DNA from: Pedobacter sp. B4-66
GTDB lineage: Bacteria > Bacteroidota > Bacteroidia > Sphingobacteriales > Sphingobacteriaceae
Direction of reading: 5' to 3'
Length of the DNA: 64,000 nucleotides
Assembly (NCBI RefSeq): GCF_018492665.1
Contig: NZ_JAFVME010000005.1
Location: 186,001-250,000, forward strand
Shown: positions 54,301 to 63,758 of the stretch, piece after piece
Layout of the letters: each line of letters starts with the position of its first letter
How positions within the stretch are numbered: position 1 is the stretch's first letter
Program-made: the position numbers and the translations under genes
The notes under the pieces: generated by a model
The model's database searches: none
Told to the model about the DNA's origin: nothing
Seen by the model: the letters and a program-made list of their open reading frames with translations, nothing else

Positions 54301-54609
54301 TTCTGATAGAATTTTTGAATCCTCAACCAATGCAATGTTAATTACATCTGATGATATTAATTTGGTTTGTGAAATGAATCCTAAATAACTGAATTCAAGT
54401 GAGGTTGCAGAAGACTCAACACTAATTGAGTATTTACCACTAGCATTTGTTTGGGTTCCTTGTTTGGTTCCCGAAATTTTTACTGTTACACCAGGTAGTG
54501 GCTTACCATCTTGTTGACCTGTAACCGTACCAGTAATCGTCCGTTGCTGTGCCATTGCCGAGAAGGCAAAAAGCATGGCCACGAACAAACTTTGTAGAAG
54601 TTTTTTCAT
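51367..54609 (-). CDS. SusC/RagA-family TonB-linked outer-membrane transporter (locus 1)
   Basis: 1080 residues. Signal peptide MKKLLQSLFVAMLFAFSAMAQ, carboxypeptidase-regulatory-like domain (about 24-105), plug (about 115-225, IVVDGVPIDNSSTIGG and LYGARASNGALIITTKAG), SusC-type barrel ending KVSF. It imports an oligomer across the outer membrane. Its N-terminal signal and leader DNA are nearly the same as those of the susC at 57750-60929. Confidence 0.93.
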   Translation of the reverse strand: MKKLLQSLFVAMLFAFSAMAQQRTITGTVTGQQDGKPLPGVTVKISGTKQGTQTNASGKYSISVESSATSLEFSYLGFISQTKLISSDVINIALVEDSKILSEIVVTSNSIKRDKRTIGYSAPTINSEELVQGGSPSPISSLAGKVAGVNISSSSATPGSSSRVVLRGGSSITGSNQALIVVDGVPIDNSSTIGGASVLSSVDFGNRGNDLAPNDIASVTVLKGPAAAALYGARASNGALIITTKAGSKGEKTSITFNTGNTFSSILKLPDFQNEYGQGYYDQVAADGKSATYTHDLKENTSWGAPFTGEVIGWGQEIDGVRLTKPYSAVKNNVRDFFTTGFATDNSLSFSGGGEKSTFYMALNALNSDGIWPGSKSDSYNKYGVRFNGTSELSSKFTAGVNFNYNRIDASDIGNGQGGAAVYNNVLQTPRDIPLNTLGDLTNKYNAYGYVDGNGVKQPNKFGYYNGYTMNPYFIIENYGNYNDVSRVTGNFNLAYKPYAWLDFKERVGIDTYSDRRRRTVPKYSYSVTDKTPEYAGTSAKTSNGLYEIDQINITELVHDFMVTATHKFNSDFEGSLMVGNNIRQRQTNRLTSGTNASGGLVVPGWYNLSNSNGPVNISLDEMTKRRLFGLYADLNLSYKTFLFLEATARNDWSSTLPAQNNSFFYPSVSGSFVFSELLKESSVGQWLNYGKLRASWAQVGNDTDPYQLLSIYNKALVNANFGSTVFPFGNVAGLSAGTTIGNINLKPERTTAFEVGTELGLFNNRFSVDFSYYKSNSKDQILAIPIANSTGYGFSLVNAGEIQNKGVELTLRGTAVKTEDFNLDFFATYTKNENLVVSLLPGVDQISIGGGFSGLSIVAAKGRPYGEFYGVNLAKDNQGRVIVDKETGIPVNGAKAEYLGSYNPKYQGSFGTNVRFKQLSLAVLFDTKQGGKMYSKTKNTTGFAGIAEVTGGDRFGSIWPNSVYLDDAGNSVVNTTVGYIKQDFYTGSVPAGFDVIDASYVKLRSASLAYTFSKAQLKKLPFGSLAIGLFGNNLFLWASKENKYVDPEINATGAGNAQGFDFGALPSVRNYGFNVKVSF

Positions 54610-54617
54610 GAAGAATA

Positions 54618-54674
54618 AAATTTAGGTTAGTTAATAATGGTCTAATATATAACTGAATTTGATATGCAAGCATA
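54618..54674 (-). promoter_or_regulatory. Conserved susC leader with TATGCAAGCATA element (locus 1)
   Basis: Positions 54618-54638 are a 21-base block identical to 60939-60959. The near-palindromic TATGCAAGCATA at 54663-54674 recurs at 60980-60991. Distance from the element to the ATG is 53 bp here and 50 bp in locus 2. A TATATTAG-like AT-rich block lies between (minus strand). Confidence 0.55.
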
Positions 54675-55010
54675 TTTTTCAAATGGCTTACTCAACAAAT
54701 GACGATAAAATGACACTATCGCCTATTGCTAAAAACTCAAAAAAAGACCTTCGAGTAGAACTAAATTTCGAATAATAGTCATAAAAATTGATTTCATTCC
54801 GAATTTATCAAAAAAATCAGACTTTTAACAAACAATAAGTTGTTGCAAATATTGCAAGGGCTTTAAATAAGATGTCCTAAATTATTTTGGCTCGTTTTAT
54901 GCTATGTCCGATTTTAAAGCACTCTAAAAGAAGAGGATTTCTTAATGCTTAAGAAATATCAGGCAGCTCAATGAGTCTGAATATGAACACGCTGCAAGCC
55001 CATATAGCAT
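54675..55010. other. Intergenic region between SusCD loci
   Basis: AT-rich, no ORF of note on either strand. Only the upstream region of locus 1 and the end of locus 2 are accounted for. Confidence 0.4.
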
Positions 55011-55041
55011 AAAAAAACCAGCCCTTTTCAGGCTGGTTTTT
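55011..55041 (-). terminator. Terminator of SusCD locus 2
   Basis: 11-bp stem AAAAACCAGCC/GGCTGGTTTTT (55013-55023, 55031-55041) with a T-tract on the minus strand. It lies 17 bp past the last gene of the operon. Confidence 0.8.
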
Positions 55042-55057
55042 AGTTGTATAATATCGA

Positions 55058-55558
55058 TTAATGGTCGTCTCCAGAAAACTTGGTTCTGCGATAACCCTTG
55101 AAATGATAAATAAAGTTATTATCATCATCATCAAAGGTAGCAGTGTACGAAATCGAATCAGTAACAGCTTTTGAAACGGGGCCTATTGCTGCTCCTACCA
55201 AAATCTTACCATTGGTAATAGTAAACTTACTATCATAACTCTCATTTTGGATATTCTCACCTGAAAAAGTTTTGTTTGCTAGGTTAATATTAACTTTCCC
55301 TTTAACAACCCAGTAGTTCCCTCCATCATCGAACCACATTTGTGTGTTTGAATTATCTGCAGTATTATAGGTAGACCACCCAGTATACGCCTCATCACTA
55401 TAATCTTCTATTATCTCTCCCTCCTGATCAACAACTTGAACTTGCAACCACCACTCACCAGACACATCCTGAACTGCCGTACCGCCAACAACTTCATCCT
55501 TTTTACACGCAGATAGGGTGATTAAAAGAAGGGCCAATATATATATATGTTTTTTCAT
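55058..55558 (-). CDS. Lipid-binding-type SusCD-associated lipoprotein
   Basis: 166 residues. Lipobox LLLITLSAC (Cys near 17), then VSGEWWLQVQVVDQEGE, a beta-sandwich start typical of the Bacteroidota Lipid_bd (PF12888-like) proteins found at the end of susCD operons. Fourth gene of the operon, 15 bp after the DUF5011-type gene. Surface location inferred. Confidence 0.65.
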   Translation of the reverse strand: MKKHIYILALLLITLSACKKDEVVGGTAVQDVSGEWWLQVQVVDQEGEIIEDYSDEAYTGWSTYNTADNSNTQMWFDDGGNYWVVKGKVNINLANKTFSGENIQNESYDSKFTITNGKILVGAAIGPVSKAVTDSISYTATFDDDDNNFIYHFKGYRRTKFSGDDH

Positions 55559-55573
55559 GTTCTTTAATTTAAG

Positions 55574-56227
55574 TTATTGTTTAACAAATGTCCTTAGTTG
55601 CTTTCCATAAGTTGCATTTTCTACCGCCCAAGAATACTGTTTACCATCACTTCTGTAACTTTCACTGTTTGCTCCCCATGAACCTGTTTCATTTTTCTGG
55701 TCTGGCATTGATATAGTAAAGCCAGTTGGATTAATTACGGCAACTTCTATACCTCCAGCTCCAGCCGCTCCACCCGGATTTGAGACTACGTAAACACCAG
55801 GCGCTATTTTTGTCCATTCAGAAATCTCTCCAGTGGCTTCTCTAAGATATGAGCCGGAAAAATCATTTCCTACAGCATCCGCCTTAGTATCATAAACCAC
55901 AACGGTTCTCAATAATGTTGCTGAAAACCCATCAGAATTTGTAGCCGTATATGTCAGCAAATACACCCCGGCAGCTGCAGCATTAACAGTACCTCCAATT
56001 TTAACTTCTACAGGAGCGTCTGCAATAGTTGCATCCGCACCGGCTTCAGTATAAGTTCCTCCAACCGGAACAGCCACAAACCTATCTGACTTTAAAGTCA
56101 ATATTGGGTACACCGTAATCTTCGAAGACCCGACAGTACCCTCGGGATAATTAAAGGATTCCTTTTTGCATGAAAATAAAGTCATGCACAAAATCCCTAT
56201 CGCAATTATATTTAAATATTTTTTCAT
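55574..56227 (-). CDS. DUF5011/Ig-like SusCD-associated lipoprotein
   Basis: 217 residues. Lipobox MTLFSC (Cys near 20). An Ig-like DUF5011 domain (about 45-110, VPVGGTYTEAGADATIADAP, YLLTYTATNSDGFSA) and a C-terminal domain (about 120-217) resembling BT_2262-like proteins. Follows susD by 30 bp. Probably a surface glycan/peptide-binding accessory. Confidence 0.7.
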   Translation of the reverse strand: MKKYLNIIAIGILCMTLFSCKKESFNYPEGTVGSSKITVYPILTLKSDRFVAVPVGGTYTEAGADATIADAPVEVKIGGTVNAAAAGVYLLTYTATNSDGFSATLLRTVVVYDTKADAVGNDFSGSYLREATGEISEWTKIAPGVYVVSNPGGAAGAGGIEVAVINPTGFTISMPDQKNETGSWGANSESYRSDGKQYSWAVENATYGKQLRTFVKQ

Positions 56228-56257
56228 GATTTCATTTTAATTTTTTAATCAAATCTC

Positions 56258-57739
56258 TTATTTACCCCACCAAACTTTAGTATAAATAGGAACTTCTGCA
56301 GGTGTGTTTTTATTTCTATCTCTAGATGAGGCAGGAAACACTAAGCGTTTAGGGAACCGATTTGCAGTAACCCCATTTTTAGCATAGACCCATTCACCTG
56401 GAATATAAGCATCAGAAGTTGAATATACCGCACTAGTTTTTGGATAGCCAGTTCTCTCCTGCTCAAAAAATGCTTCTATTGTATGACCTGAAGCAGGTAA
56501 TGAAGCCCATTTTTGAACGATGATCTGCTCTAGTTTCGCTTCAAATGATCCGCCGGTTTTATATTCATAGGCTCCTCCTGCAGCAATAAATCCTGCTCCA
56601 TCCTGAGCCGCATCAGCAAAAGCAGCAGTTACTCCAGCATCATATTTGGCTTTTGCTCCTGCACCGCCAAAATAACGTTCTAATGCCTCGGCCTGCATAA
56701 AATAAGATTCAGATTCAGATATAAACCACACTGGATCCGTTGCTTTTTGAAGAGCCACAGTTGCATTTGCGTAAGTCGGTTGATCCTGAGCCGTTGCAGC
56801 AAAATCACCTTGGTGCATTGCCACTGGACTCTCTTCGCCGAAGTAAGTCTCGGTTCTTGGATCTTCATTTTCTTCCAACCAGGTAGTTAGCGTCTTACTG
56901 GCCCTGACATTAGTCGTTGTATTTAAGCGCCTAATGTTATATTCATAGAAAGGATTACTATTGTCTGGAGTTCCCTCAAACTCCTCAATTCCTGCACTGG
57001 TAGTTAAAAAGTTCGCACCGTCGGCATACAACTTAGCAATTCCTGTCTGCGCCTCCGCCGATTTTGTGTTCACCATCCTCAAATACATCTTCAATTTTAA
57101 TGTATTTGCAAATTGAACCCAAAGATCCATATCTCCGTTAAAAACAAAGTCACCCTTAGCCTGGTCTGCAGTTAACGGACTTGTAAAATCCTTTGCTAAG
57201 GCTGCATCAATTTCTGCAAGCAAGCCGACATAGATTGAGTACCCATCATCGAATTTTGGTTGCAGATTTGCAGCACCATTAAAAGCCTCTGTATACGGAA
57301 CCTGATCATAAAGATCAACAAGTACCTGATATGTGTAAGCTTTCATAACGGTTCCCATTAAATTATATCTCCAATCACTCTTAGCCTGAGCCAACTTTAT
57401 AGTCAAGTTGTAATCAGCAAGTGCGCCTGCAAACAAATTGTCATATGGCCCATTAAAATCTACCCGGGTTAAGTTATAAGTATCTATCGTTTTATACTGA
57501 TTGGAGGCATTTGACTGAGTCCAGTACTGAGACCAGATACCTCCTAGTATTGTTAGCTCCCCTCCCACACTACCAGCAGTACCCATTACAGCCGAAGGGA
57601 ATAAAACTTCTGGAGAGGCCTGCTCAATTGGTGGATTATTAGGATCATTATTTATATCTAATGTTTTCTTACATCCAAACGTTAAGAAAAACAAAGCTGA
57701 AAGTATCAGCGGTTTATATTCTATATTAATTTTTTTCAT
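56258..57739 (-). CDS. SusD/RagB-family nutrient-binding lipoprotein (locus 2)
   Basis: 493 residues. Lipobox FLTFGC (Cys near 23) and KKTLDINNDPNNPPIEQASPE, then a TPR-like helical fold. SusD-like_2 group, like the locus 1 protein with which it shares IWSQYWTQSNASNQYKTID-type sequence. Partner of the susC 10 bp upstream. Confidence 0.9.
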   Translation of the reverse strand: MKKINIEYKPLILSALFFLTFGCKKTLDINNDPNNPPIEQASPEVLFPSAVMGTAGSVGGELTILGGIWSQYWTQSNASNQYKTIDTYNLTRVDFNGPYDNLFAGALADYNLTIKLAQAKSDWRYNLMGTVMKAYTYQVLVDLYDQVPYTEAFNGAANLQPKFDDGYSIYVGLLAEIDAALAKDFTSPLTADQAKGDFVFNGDMDLWVQFANTLKLKMYLRMVNTKSAEAQTGIAKLYADGANFLTTSAGIEEFEGTPDNSNPFYEYNIRRLNTTTNVRASKTLTTWLEENEDPRTETYFGEESPVAMHQGDFAATAQDQPTYANATVALQKATDPVWFISESESYFMQAEALERYFGGAGAKAKYDAGVTAAFADAAQDGAGFIAAGGAYEYKTGGSFEAKLEQIIVQKWASLPASGHTIEAFFEQERTGYPKTSAVYSTSDAYIPGEWVYAKNGVTANRFPKRLVFPASSRDRNKNTPAEVPIYTKVWWGK

Positions 57740-57749
57740 CGCTCAAATA

Positions 57750-60700
57750 TTAAAATGTAACTCTTAAGGACGCTCCAAAAAACCTCACTGGGGGAGCCGT
57801 TCTGAATTCACCAAACTCACTTGCCAAGTCAACACCTTGATTAGAAACCTCTGGATCAATGGTCCTGTTTGATTCAGGTAGCCAGGTAAGTAGGTTTCTA
57901 CCAAAAACAGTAAGTACAGCTCTATTTGCAGCAATTTTGGTAGCAATAGATTTTGGTAGGGTATAGCTCAGTGAGGCTTCTCTTAATTTCAGGAATGTTT
58001 TATCCAGAATCCGATTACTATACACCATTGCTTTATTAGTTGTTGGATAATAGTAATCATCAACTAAACCTTCGGTAATTTGAGTTGTGTTTTCTTCATA
58101 TCTTATGAAGTTTCCATTGGCATCAGTGATTTTTTGTACTGAGTTAGGAACTATGAAAGGGCGACGATCATTAAACGTTGATTTAACATCTGCTCCAACG
58201 AAATTTAACAAATCTGCGGTTCCTGAATAGAATACACCACCTTTCTGATAATCAAGGGTAAAGCCTAAGCTGAACGATTTGTAGGTGAACATATTGGTTA
58301 ATCCCATAGAGAAATCTCTTTGAATATTACCATAATTTTGATTGGTTGGAGCTACTACCGGGAAACCTGTTGCATCTACTACAATCTTTCCCTCAGGAGA
58401 ATATTCTGGTCCTGGAGCTTGAAACACACCTAGAGGTTGTCCTTTAATTGCAACCAGATCTGCATCATATGCGTTATTGATAATAACCTTATCTAACCCT
58501 GCCGGCAATTCCATAACCATATTACGTTGTCTGCTAAAGGTGTAAGTCAGATCCCAATTAAAATCAGTTGTTTTTACCGGCTTAACGTTTAATGCAGCCT
58601 CAATCCCCCTAACTCTTACTTTACCAAAGTTTAAGATTTGGAATAAATAACCGGAGGCCGGATCAATTGGAACAGGTAAAATTTGATCAACCCTTAATCG
58701 GTTGAAGTAAGCCACATCTAACCCGATTCTATCTGATAAAAACCTGATATCACCACCAAACTCATACTCTTTGACACGCTCAGGTCTAAGATCTTTATTG
58801 TTCAATGTATTTGCAATAGAATAACCAGCTACACCAGCCACAGGGAATCTAATATTACCAAAACCCAATGTAACGTTTGTTGCATTTAATACGTCAAAGA
58901 TCCTGTATGGATCAGTATCACTACCTGTTTCTCCATAACTTGCTCTTAGTTTAAAAAAGCTTATTGGCGTGTTCTTCATATCAAACGCTTCAGAAACAAC
59001 ATAGGCCAAACTGGCTGCTGGATAAAAGTAGCTATTGTTGCCCGTTGCTAATGTCGAAGACCAGTCATTCCTTCCTGCTACTGTTAAGAACAGGTTATTC
59101 TTATATCCTAACGTTGCGGAAGCATAGGCTCCAAATAAACGTCTATGTCTTTCGGTCTCCGTACTTGTTGGTTTATTTGCAGAGTTGCCCAAGCTAAAGA
59201 ATCCTGGGATTGCCAAATCTTCAACCTGGGTAGTAAGAAAGCGCGAGCCCCTGTCATTATAGTTAACCCCAACTACCCCGTCTATATCGAAATCTGTAAA
59301 AGTCTTTTTGAATATGGCATTAAGCTTAGAGTCATATTCAAACGTTTTGATTGACTCTTCAACAACCCGACCAACATCCGCAGCTCGTTTTGAGCCTTCA
59401 ACATTTCCACCATCGTTATAACTACCTAAACTAGGTGCATTTTTATTATGCCATTGCTTATCTCCGGCGTTATCAACATCAGCACCTTGCTGGAATTGCA
59501 ATTTCAGCCAGTCATTTACTGTATATCCAAAATTAATGTTACCGTAAATCCGGTCACTCCTATATCGACTTCCATTTTCATATATAGAATAATATGGGTT
59601 TTCTGCATAAGGAGTGAAATAGTTATCTACATTAAAGAATTGATTTTTATAATCTCTTAGGTCTTTAATAGGAATATCCTGCGGAATTTGAATAATATCT
59701 TCGTAGAAAGAAGAACCGATTCCTGATATACTTTGTCCTTGAGCCACAAATCTTTGCGTTTTAGAAACGTAGTTAACCGATCCATCAATGTTAAAGTCGC
59801 CTATTGTAGTTGCAGCCTTAACAGTAAAGTTATTTCTCTTGTAAGAATCATTATCGGAAGGAAGATAACCATCACTAAAAACATTTCCATAAGAAAAGTA
59901 GTAGGTAGTTTTTTCACTCCCACCACTAAGGGAAATGTTATTATTGAACTCTGTTCCGTTTGTTAAAGCATTTCTTACATTATCTTTTATAAAAGAGTAA
60001 GGCTTAATTAACTGAGAGTTGTCGATTACAGCTCCCCAAGGCCTCATTTGCCCATCATACTTAGGGCCCCAGTTACCGTTTTCAGATTCAATAAATGTAC
60101 CATCCCAACCCTGACCAAATGTAGATTGTGGTTTAAATACAGACGCCACTTGAGTAATTGTGGTAGCATGTGAAAAATCGACTACCATTTTACCTGCGGT
60201 TCCTTTTTTGGTTGTAATTAAAATTACACCGTTTGATCCCCTTGATCCATACAATGCTGTAGCGGCAGATCCTTTAAGAATACTCATACTCTCTATGGAA
60301 TTCGGGTTGATGTCGTTAGAATTATTACCAAAGTCATAACTCTCGTCGGATCCAATGTTCGAATTATCTAAAGGAACACCATCAATGACATATAGCGGTT
60401 GGTTACCTCCGCTAATTGAAGTATAACCTCTTAAGATAACTTTGGTTGAACCACCTGGAGAACCTGAAGTATTAGATATGGTTACACCTGCAACCTTACC
60501 CTGCAAACCACCCAGCATACTTACAGGAGCCGATTTGTTTATGTCTTCAGACTTAACCGTAGTTTCAGAATAACCAATAGTTTTCTTGGTTTTACTAATA
60601 CCTAAAGCCGTTACAACAACTTCCGTTAAAGATTTAGAGTCTGATTGTAGAATTACATTAACTGTGTTTCCAGAAGTGGGCACTGTTTGAGTAACGTAGC

Positions 60701-60929
60701 CCAAATAAGAGAAGACAAGTTCTGCGGAGCCAGAAGGTACATTCAATGCATATTTACCATCTCCTCCTGTTTGAGTACCATTTTTAGTACCCTTAACAAC
60801 AACGGTTACTCCCGGAAGCGGTTTGCCATCTTCCTTATCCGTAACCGTACCAGTAATTGTTCGATCTTGAGCCATTGCAGAGCCTGCAAGGAACACCAAA
60901 ATGAACAAACTTTGTAAAAGTTTTTTCAT
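57750..60929 (-). CDS. SusC/RagA-family TonB-linked outer-membrane transporter (locus 2)
   Basis: 1059 residues. Signal peptide MKKLLQSLFILVFLAGSAMAQ, regulatory-like domain (about 24-105), plug (about 115-240, YVIDGVPLDNSNIGS, LYGSRGSNGVILITTKKG), SusC barrel ending RVTF. First gene of the four-gene locus 2 operon. Paralogue of the protein at 51367-54609. Confidence 0.93.
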   Translation of the reverse strand: MKKLLQSLFILVFLAGSAMAQDRTITGTVTDKEDGKPLPGVTVVVKGTKNGTQTGGDGKYALNVPSGSAELVFSYLGYVTQTVPTSGNTVNVILQSDSKSLTEVVVTALGISKTKKTIGYSETTVKSEDINKSAPVSMLGGLQGKVAGVTISNTSGSPGGSTKVILRGYTSISGGNQPLYVIDGVPLDNSNIGSDESYDFGNNSNDINPNSIESMSILKGSAATALYGSRGSNGVILITTKKGTAGKMVVDFSHATTITQVASVFKPQSTFGQGWDGTFIESENGNWGPKYDGQMRPWGAVIDNSQLIKPYSFIKDNVRNALTNGTEFNNNISLSGGSEKTTYYFSYGNVFSDGYLPSDNDSYKRNNFTVKAATTIGDFNIDGSVNYVSKTQRFVAQGQSISGIGSSFYEDIIQIPQDIPIKDLRDYKNQFFNVDNYFTPYAENPYYSIYENGSRYRSDRIYGNINFGYTVNDWLKLQFQQGADVDNAGDKQWHNKNAPSLGSYNDGGNVEGSKRAADVGRVVEESIKTFEYDSKLNAIFKKTFTDFDIDGVVGVNYNDRGSRFLTTQVEDLAIPGFFSLGNSANKPTSTETERHRRLFGAYASATLGYKNNLFLTVAGRNDWSSTLATGNNSYFYPAASLAYVVSEAFDMKNTPISFFKLRASYGETGSDTDPYRIFDVLNATNVTLGFGNIRFPVAGVAGYSIANTLNNKDLRPERVKEYEFGGDIRFLSDRIGLDVAYFNRLRVDQILPVPIDPASGYLFQILNFGKVRVRGIEAALNVKPVKTTDFNWDLTYTFSRQRNMVMELPAGLDKVIINNAYDADLVAIKGQPLGVFQAPGPEYSPEGKIVVDATGFPVVAPTNQNYGNIQRDFSMGLTNMFTYKSFSLGFTLDYQKGGVFYSGTADLLNFVGADVKSTFNDRRPFIVPNSVQKITDANGNFIRYEENTTQITEGLVDDYYYPTTNKAMVYSNRILDKTFLKLREASLSYTLPKSIATKIAANRAVLTVFGRNLLTWLPESNRTIDPEVSNQGVDLASEFGEFRTAPPVRFFGASLRVTF

Positions 60930-60938
60930 AAAAAGTTT

Positions 60939-60991
60939 AAATTTAGGTTAGTTAATAATACTTAAATATACGAAATTGGTATGCAAGCATA
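60939..60991 (-). promoter_or_regulatory. Conserved susC leader with TATGCAAGCATA element (locus 2)
   Basis: A 21-base block at 60939-60959 is identical to locus 1, and TATGCAAGCATA is at 60980-60991. The intervening bases are only partly alike, so block and element appear conserved for function. Confidence 0.55.
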
Positions 60992-61213
60992 AGTAATTCA
61001 GAACTCCACAAATTTAAATGACAAAAATATGACACAATTAAAAGACATTCCATTCTGCAAGAATGATGTTTTGCAGAATTTAATATCGAACATTAACTTA
61101 AACGCACTCCAAACCTTTAAAAAACAATGCTCATCTAGTCTAACTCAAAATATTTAACACTTTTTAACACTTTACAGCACAATATTTAACTAACAGCTTC
61201 TAAGATTTCAAAA
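60992..61213. other. Intergenic region with no recognised element
   Basis: AT-rich gap between susC locus 2 and the M14 peptidase. No gene or clear hairpin was found. Confidence 0.4.
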
Positions 61214-63700
61214 TTAATTGACTAGGAAGACTGCATTGGTAAACATCTGCTTTCCATTTTCCCAAAATGATCTGAACAGCACGTCACTACCGAAATAGAT
61301 TACAGTTCCTTTTGAAACGGATTGAATCCCAAACAACAAACCGCTATTTAACTTCCTCAAAACACCTGCTCCAACAACACCTGCTACATAACTATTTGGC
61401 TTTAAAACCCCTACATTCCAATCTTTATTTAAAAGCTCATAAATTTTATCGTCTGTTTTTAATGCGTAATAATACCTCCCCAATCCAGCCGCAATAGGAT
61501 GGCTCTTATCTAAATCAACCTTAAAAATTGCTCCCGGTATAGCTTCCGATAAATCATCAAGATTGCGTTCTCCGTACTTTTTTACGCCATTAACTTTTGA
61601 TTCATTTTTTGCACTTTCTCTTAACTTAATGTTAAAAGGTTTTTTCCCCGCAGCGCTAGAAATTGCATCCTCAAACAGAATTACTTTGCCTCCGTTCTCT
61701 ATCCAACTCTCTAATTTATCATTAATATCTTCTGCATAATTTCCATCAGTCATAATCAGGGTATTAATTTTGTTTATATCCAGATTATCAATGTTATGCG
61801 CAGCAATCATCGTTACAGGATAGTTCAACTCTTGCTCAAAGAAATGCCAAGCCTCTCCAACGCCTTGAGTAGAAATACCTGTACCAGTGACTATCGCTAC
61901 CTTAGGAACACCTAAAATTGGATAAACAGACGACCCGAAATCCTTTCCTTTATCTACATAACCACTCGCCGAAGTATAAACTACGGTATTTAAATCCTTC
62001 TGGATGCGAGCGATCTTGGCCGCAAGGTTTCTAACCTGACGCTCATTCTCAGTTCTGTATACCAATAGAGATCCCGAAGGGAACACTTTATTACCAATAG
62101 TAAATTCCTGCTCTGCCGACCTAACTTTAATATTTGCCTTTTGCAAGGCGATGAGAACCTGAGCATCCTCTATTGAATTCCATCTAAAAATCCAAGCATA
62201 AGGTTTCTCCGCCACATCCGACTGTTCTTTGCTCTCCTCTACAGCAGGGTAACTTCCTTTTACAGATTCTTTGGTAGCATAGGATTTTAAACCGAAAGCG
62301 TAAGGCAGCGCCCATGCAGTAATATCGTAAGTATTGGAATCGCTAACAGCTGTTTGAGGCTCAAACAACACATTAGCTAAAACAGCTTTAGGCTGTAGCA
62401 GGTTTACAATTAAGTCGTTCCTATCTACTTTAAATCCTTCTACCTTTTTTGTTTCATAATTATACCCACGCAAGTTTTTATCTGACCCAAAGCCATACTC
62501 AATACCATTTTTCTTTAAGAGATTCGCCAGCTTTTTAATTCTACTTAAATTCTCTGCCTTTACTATATACGATTTATAAATACCTGGAGGATTTGAGACC
62601 GCCTTTTCAAAATAGAGCTTAAACTCATGAACAAGCTTATCCCCATTTTTTGAAACAGCTTCAATTGTTGCCATACTGGTAGTATAGTGGTGGCTTATTC
62701 TATCTTTAAGCGTTAGCGTGTCTCCATCTAAAGTGACTACGGCTAGTCCGGCACCGATACCCCCTTGCTCATAAGTCATCCCCACAGCACCATTATATAA
62801 AGGATAGGTATCGCCATAAGATGGATATAACAAATCGAATCGTTCTTTAGTGAAATACTGCCATCCGTTTTCATCAAAATATTTTGCATTATTTTTCCCT
62901 ACAGTAACCTGAAACTCTCGTTGCCAAGGGGTAATGTCTTGATGAATTGGCTCAGCGGCCGGAGCAAAATAATATGGTTCATTATAGCTTTGCTCATGAA
63001 AATCCACATGAACTTCCGGCATCCATTCATGATATAGCTTTAATCGTTGCTGTGTTTCTACTTGTGTTTGCCATGCCCAATCTCTATTTAAATCAAAGTA
63101 ATAGTGGTTAGATCTGCCCCCTGGCCAAGGCTCAGAATGTTCTCTAGCCATCGGATTAGGATTTGGCTTATGACCACTCACCGAATTAAAATAATTCACA
63201 TACCTTTCTCTGCCATCCGGATTAAGACATGGATCTATAATGATAACTGTATTTTTTAGCCAATCCTGAATTTCATTTGTCTTGGCCTCAGCCAATGTAA
63301 ATATTGTTTTCATTGCAGTTTCTGTAGAACTAGCTTCATTTCCATGTACATTATAGCTTAGCCATAGTATTGCCGGTTGTTTTCCTTTTTGCTCGTTTGA
63401 TGATTGCGCTTTACTCAGACTCAGATTATACTTTCTGATTTGCTCTAAGTCATCGATATTCTCTTTTGCAGAGATTACAGCGACCAACAATTCTCTTCCT
63501 TCGTAAGTTTTGCCATAGTTTACAAGTTTTATATTCTTTTCTTTACCGGCAATGTATTTAAAGTAGTCGACCACCTTATCATGGGCAGTGAATTTGCTCC
63601 CAAGAGCATAACCTAAAAATTCATCAGGAGATTTTGTTTGAGCATCAACAACACTCAAACCAGTTAATAAAAACAAAAAAGGAAGTAGAAAATATTTCAT
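61214..63700 (-). CDS. M14-family metallocarboxypeptidase, large secreted form
   Basis: 828 residues with signal peptide (about 1-21). Zinc ligands H119 and E122 in YNVHGNEAS, and the third His near 232 in VDFHEQSYN. Substrate segment DPCLNPDGRERYVNYFN precedes it. A long C-terminal region (about 400-828) ends in a Rossmann/glutamine-amidotransferase-like part (LIMTDGNYAED). Probably exported, releasing C-terminal residues from peptides. Only distantly like the M14 protein at 15088-16827. Confidence 0.85.
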   Translation of the reverse strand: MKYFLLPFLFLLTGLSVVDAQTKSPDEFLGYALGSKFTAHDKVVDYFKYIAGKEKNIKLVNYGKTYEGRELLVAVISAKENIDDLEQIRKYNLSLSKAQSSNEQKGKQPAILWLSYNVHGNEASSTETAMKTIFTLAEAKTNEIQDWLKNTVIIIDPCLNPDGRERYVNYFNSVSGHKPNPNPMAREHSEPWPGGRSNHYYFDLNRDWAWQTQVETQQRLKLYHEWMPEVHVDFHEQSYNEPYYFAPAAEPIHQDITPWQREFQVTVGKNNAKYFDENGWQYFTKERFDLLYPSYGDTYPLYNGAVGMTYEQGGIGAGLAVVTLDGDTLTLKDRISHHYTTSMATIEAVSKNGDKLVHEFKLYFEKAVSNPPGIYKSYIVKAENLSRIKKLANLLKKNGIEYGFGSDKNLRGYNYETKKVEGFKVDRNDLIVNLLQPKAVLANVLFEPQTAVSDSNTYDITAWALPYAFGLKSYATKESVKGSYPAVEESKEQSDVAEKPYAWIFRWNSIEDAQVLIALQKANIKVRSAEQEFTIGNKVFPSGSLLVYRTENERQVRNLAAKIARIQKDLNTVVYTSASGYVDKGKDFGSSVYPILGVPKVAIVTGTGISTQGVGEAWHFFEQELNYPVTMIAAHNIDNLDINKINTLIMTDGNYAEDINDKLESWIENGGKVILFEDAISSAAGKKPFNIKLRESAKNESKVNGVKKYGERNLDDLSEAIPGAIFKVDLDKSHPIAAGLGRYYYALKTDDKIYELLNKDWNVGVLKPNSYVAGVVGAGVLRKLNSGLLFGIQSVSKGTVIYFGSDVLFRSFWENGKQMFTNAVFLVN

Positions 63701-63758
63701 ATCGACGAATTAAGACTCCAAAATACTAATTTTACCATATTAATTATTCAATATATCT

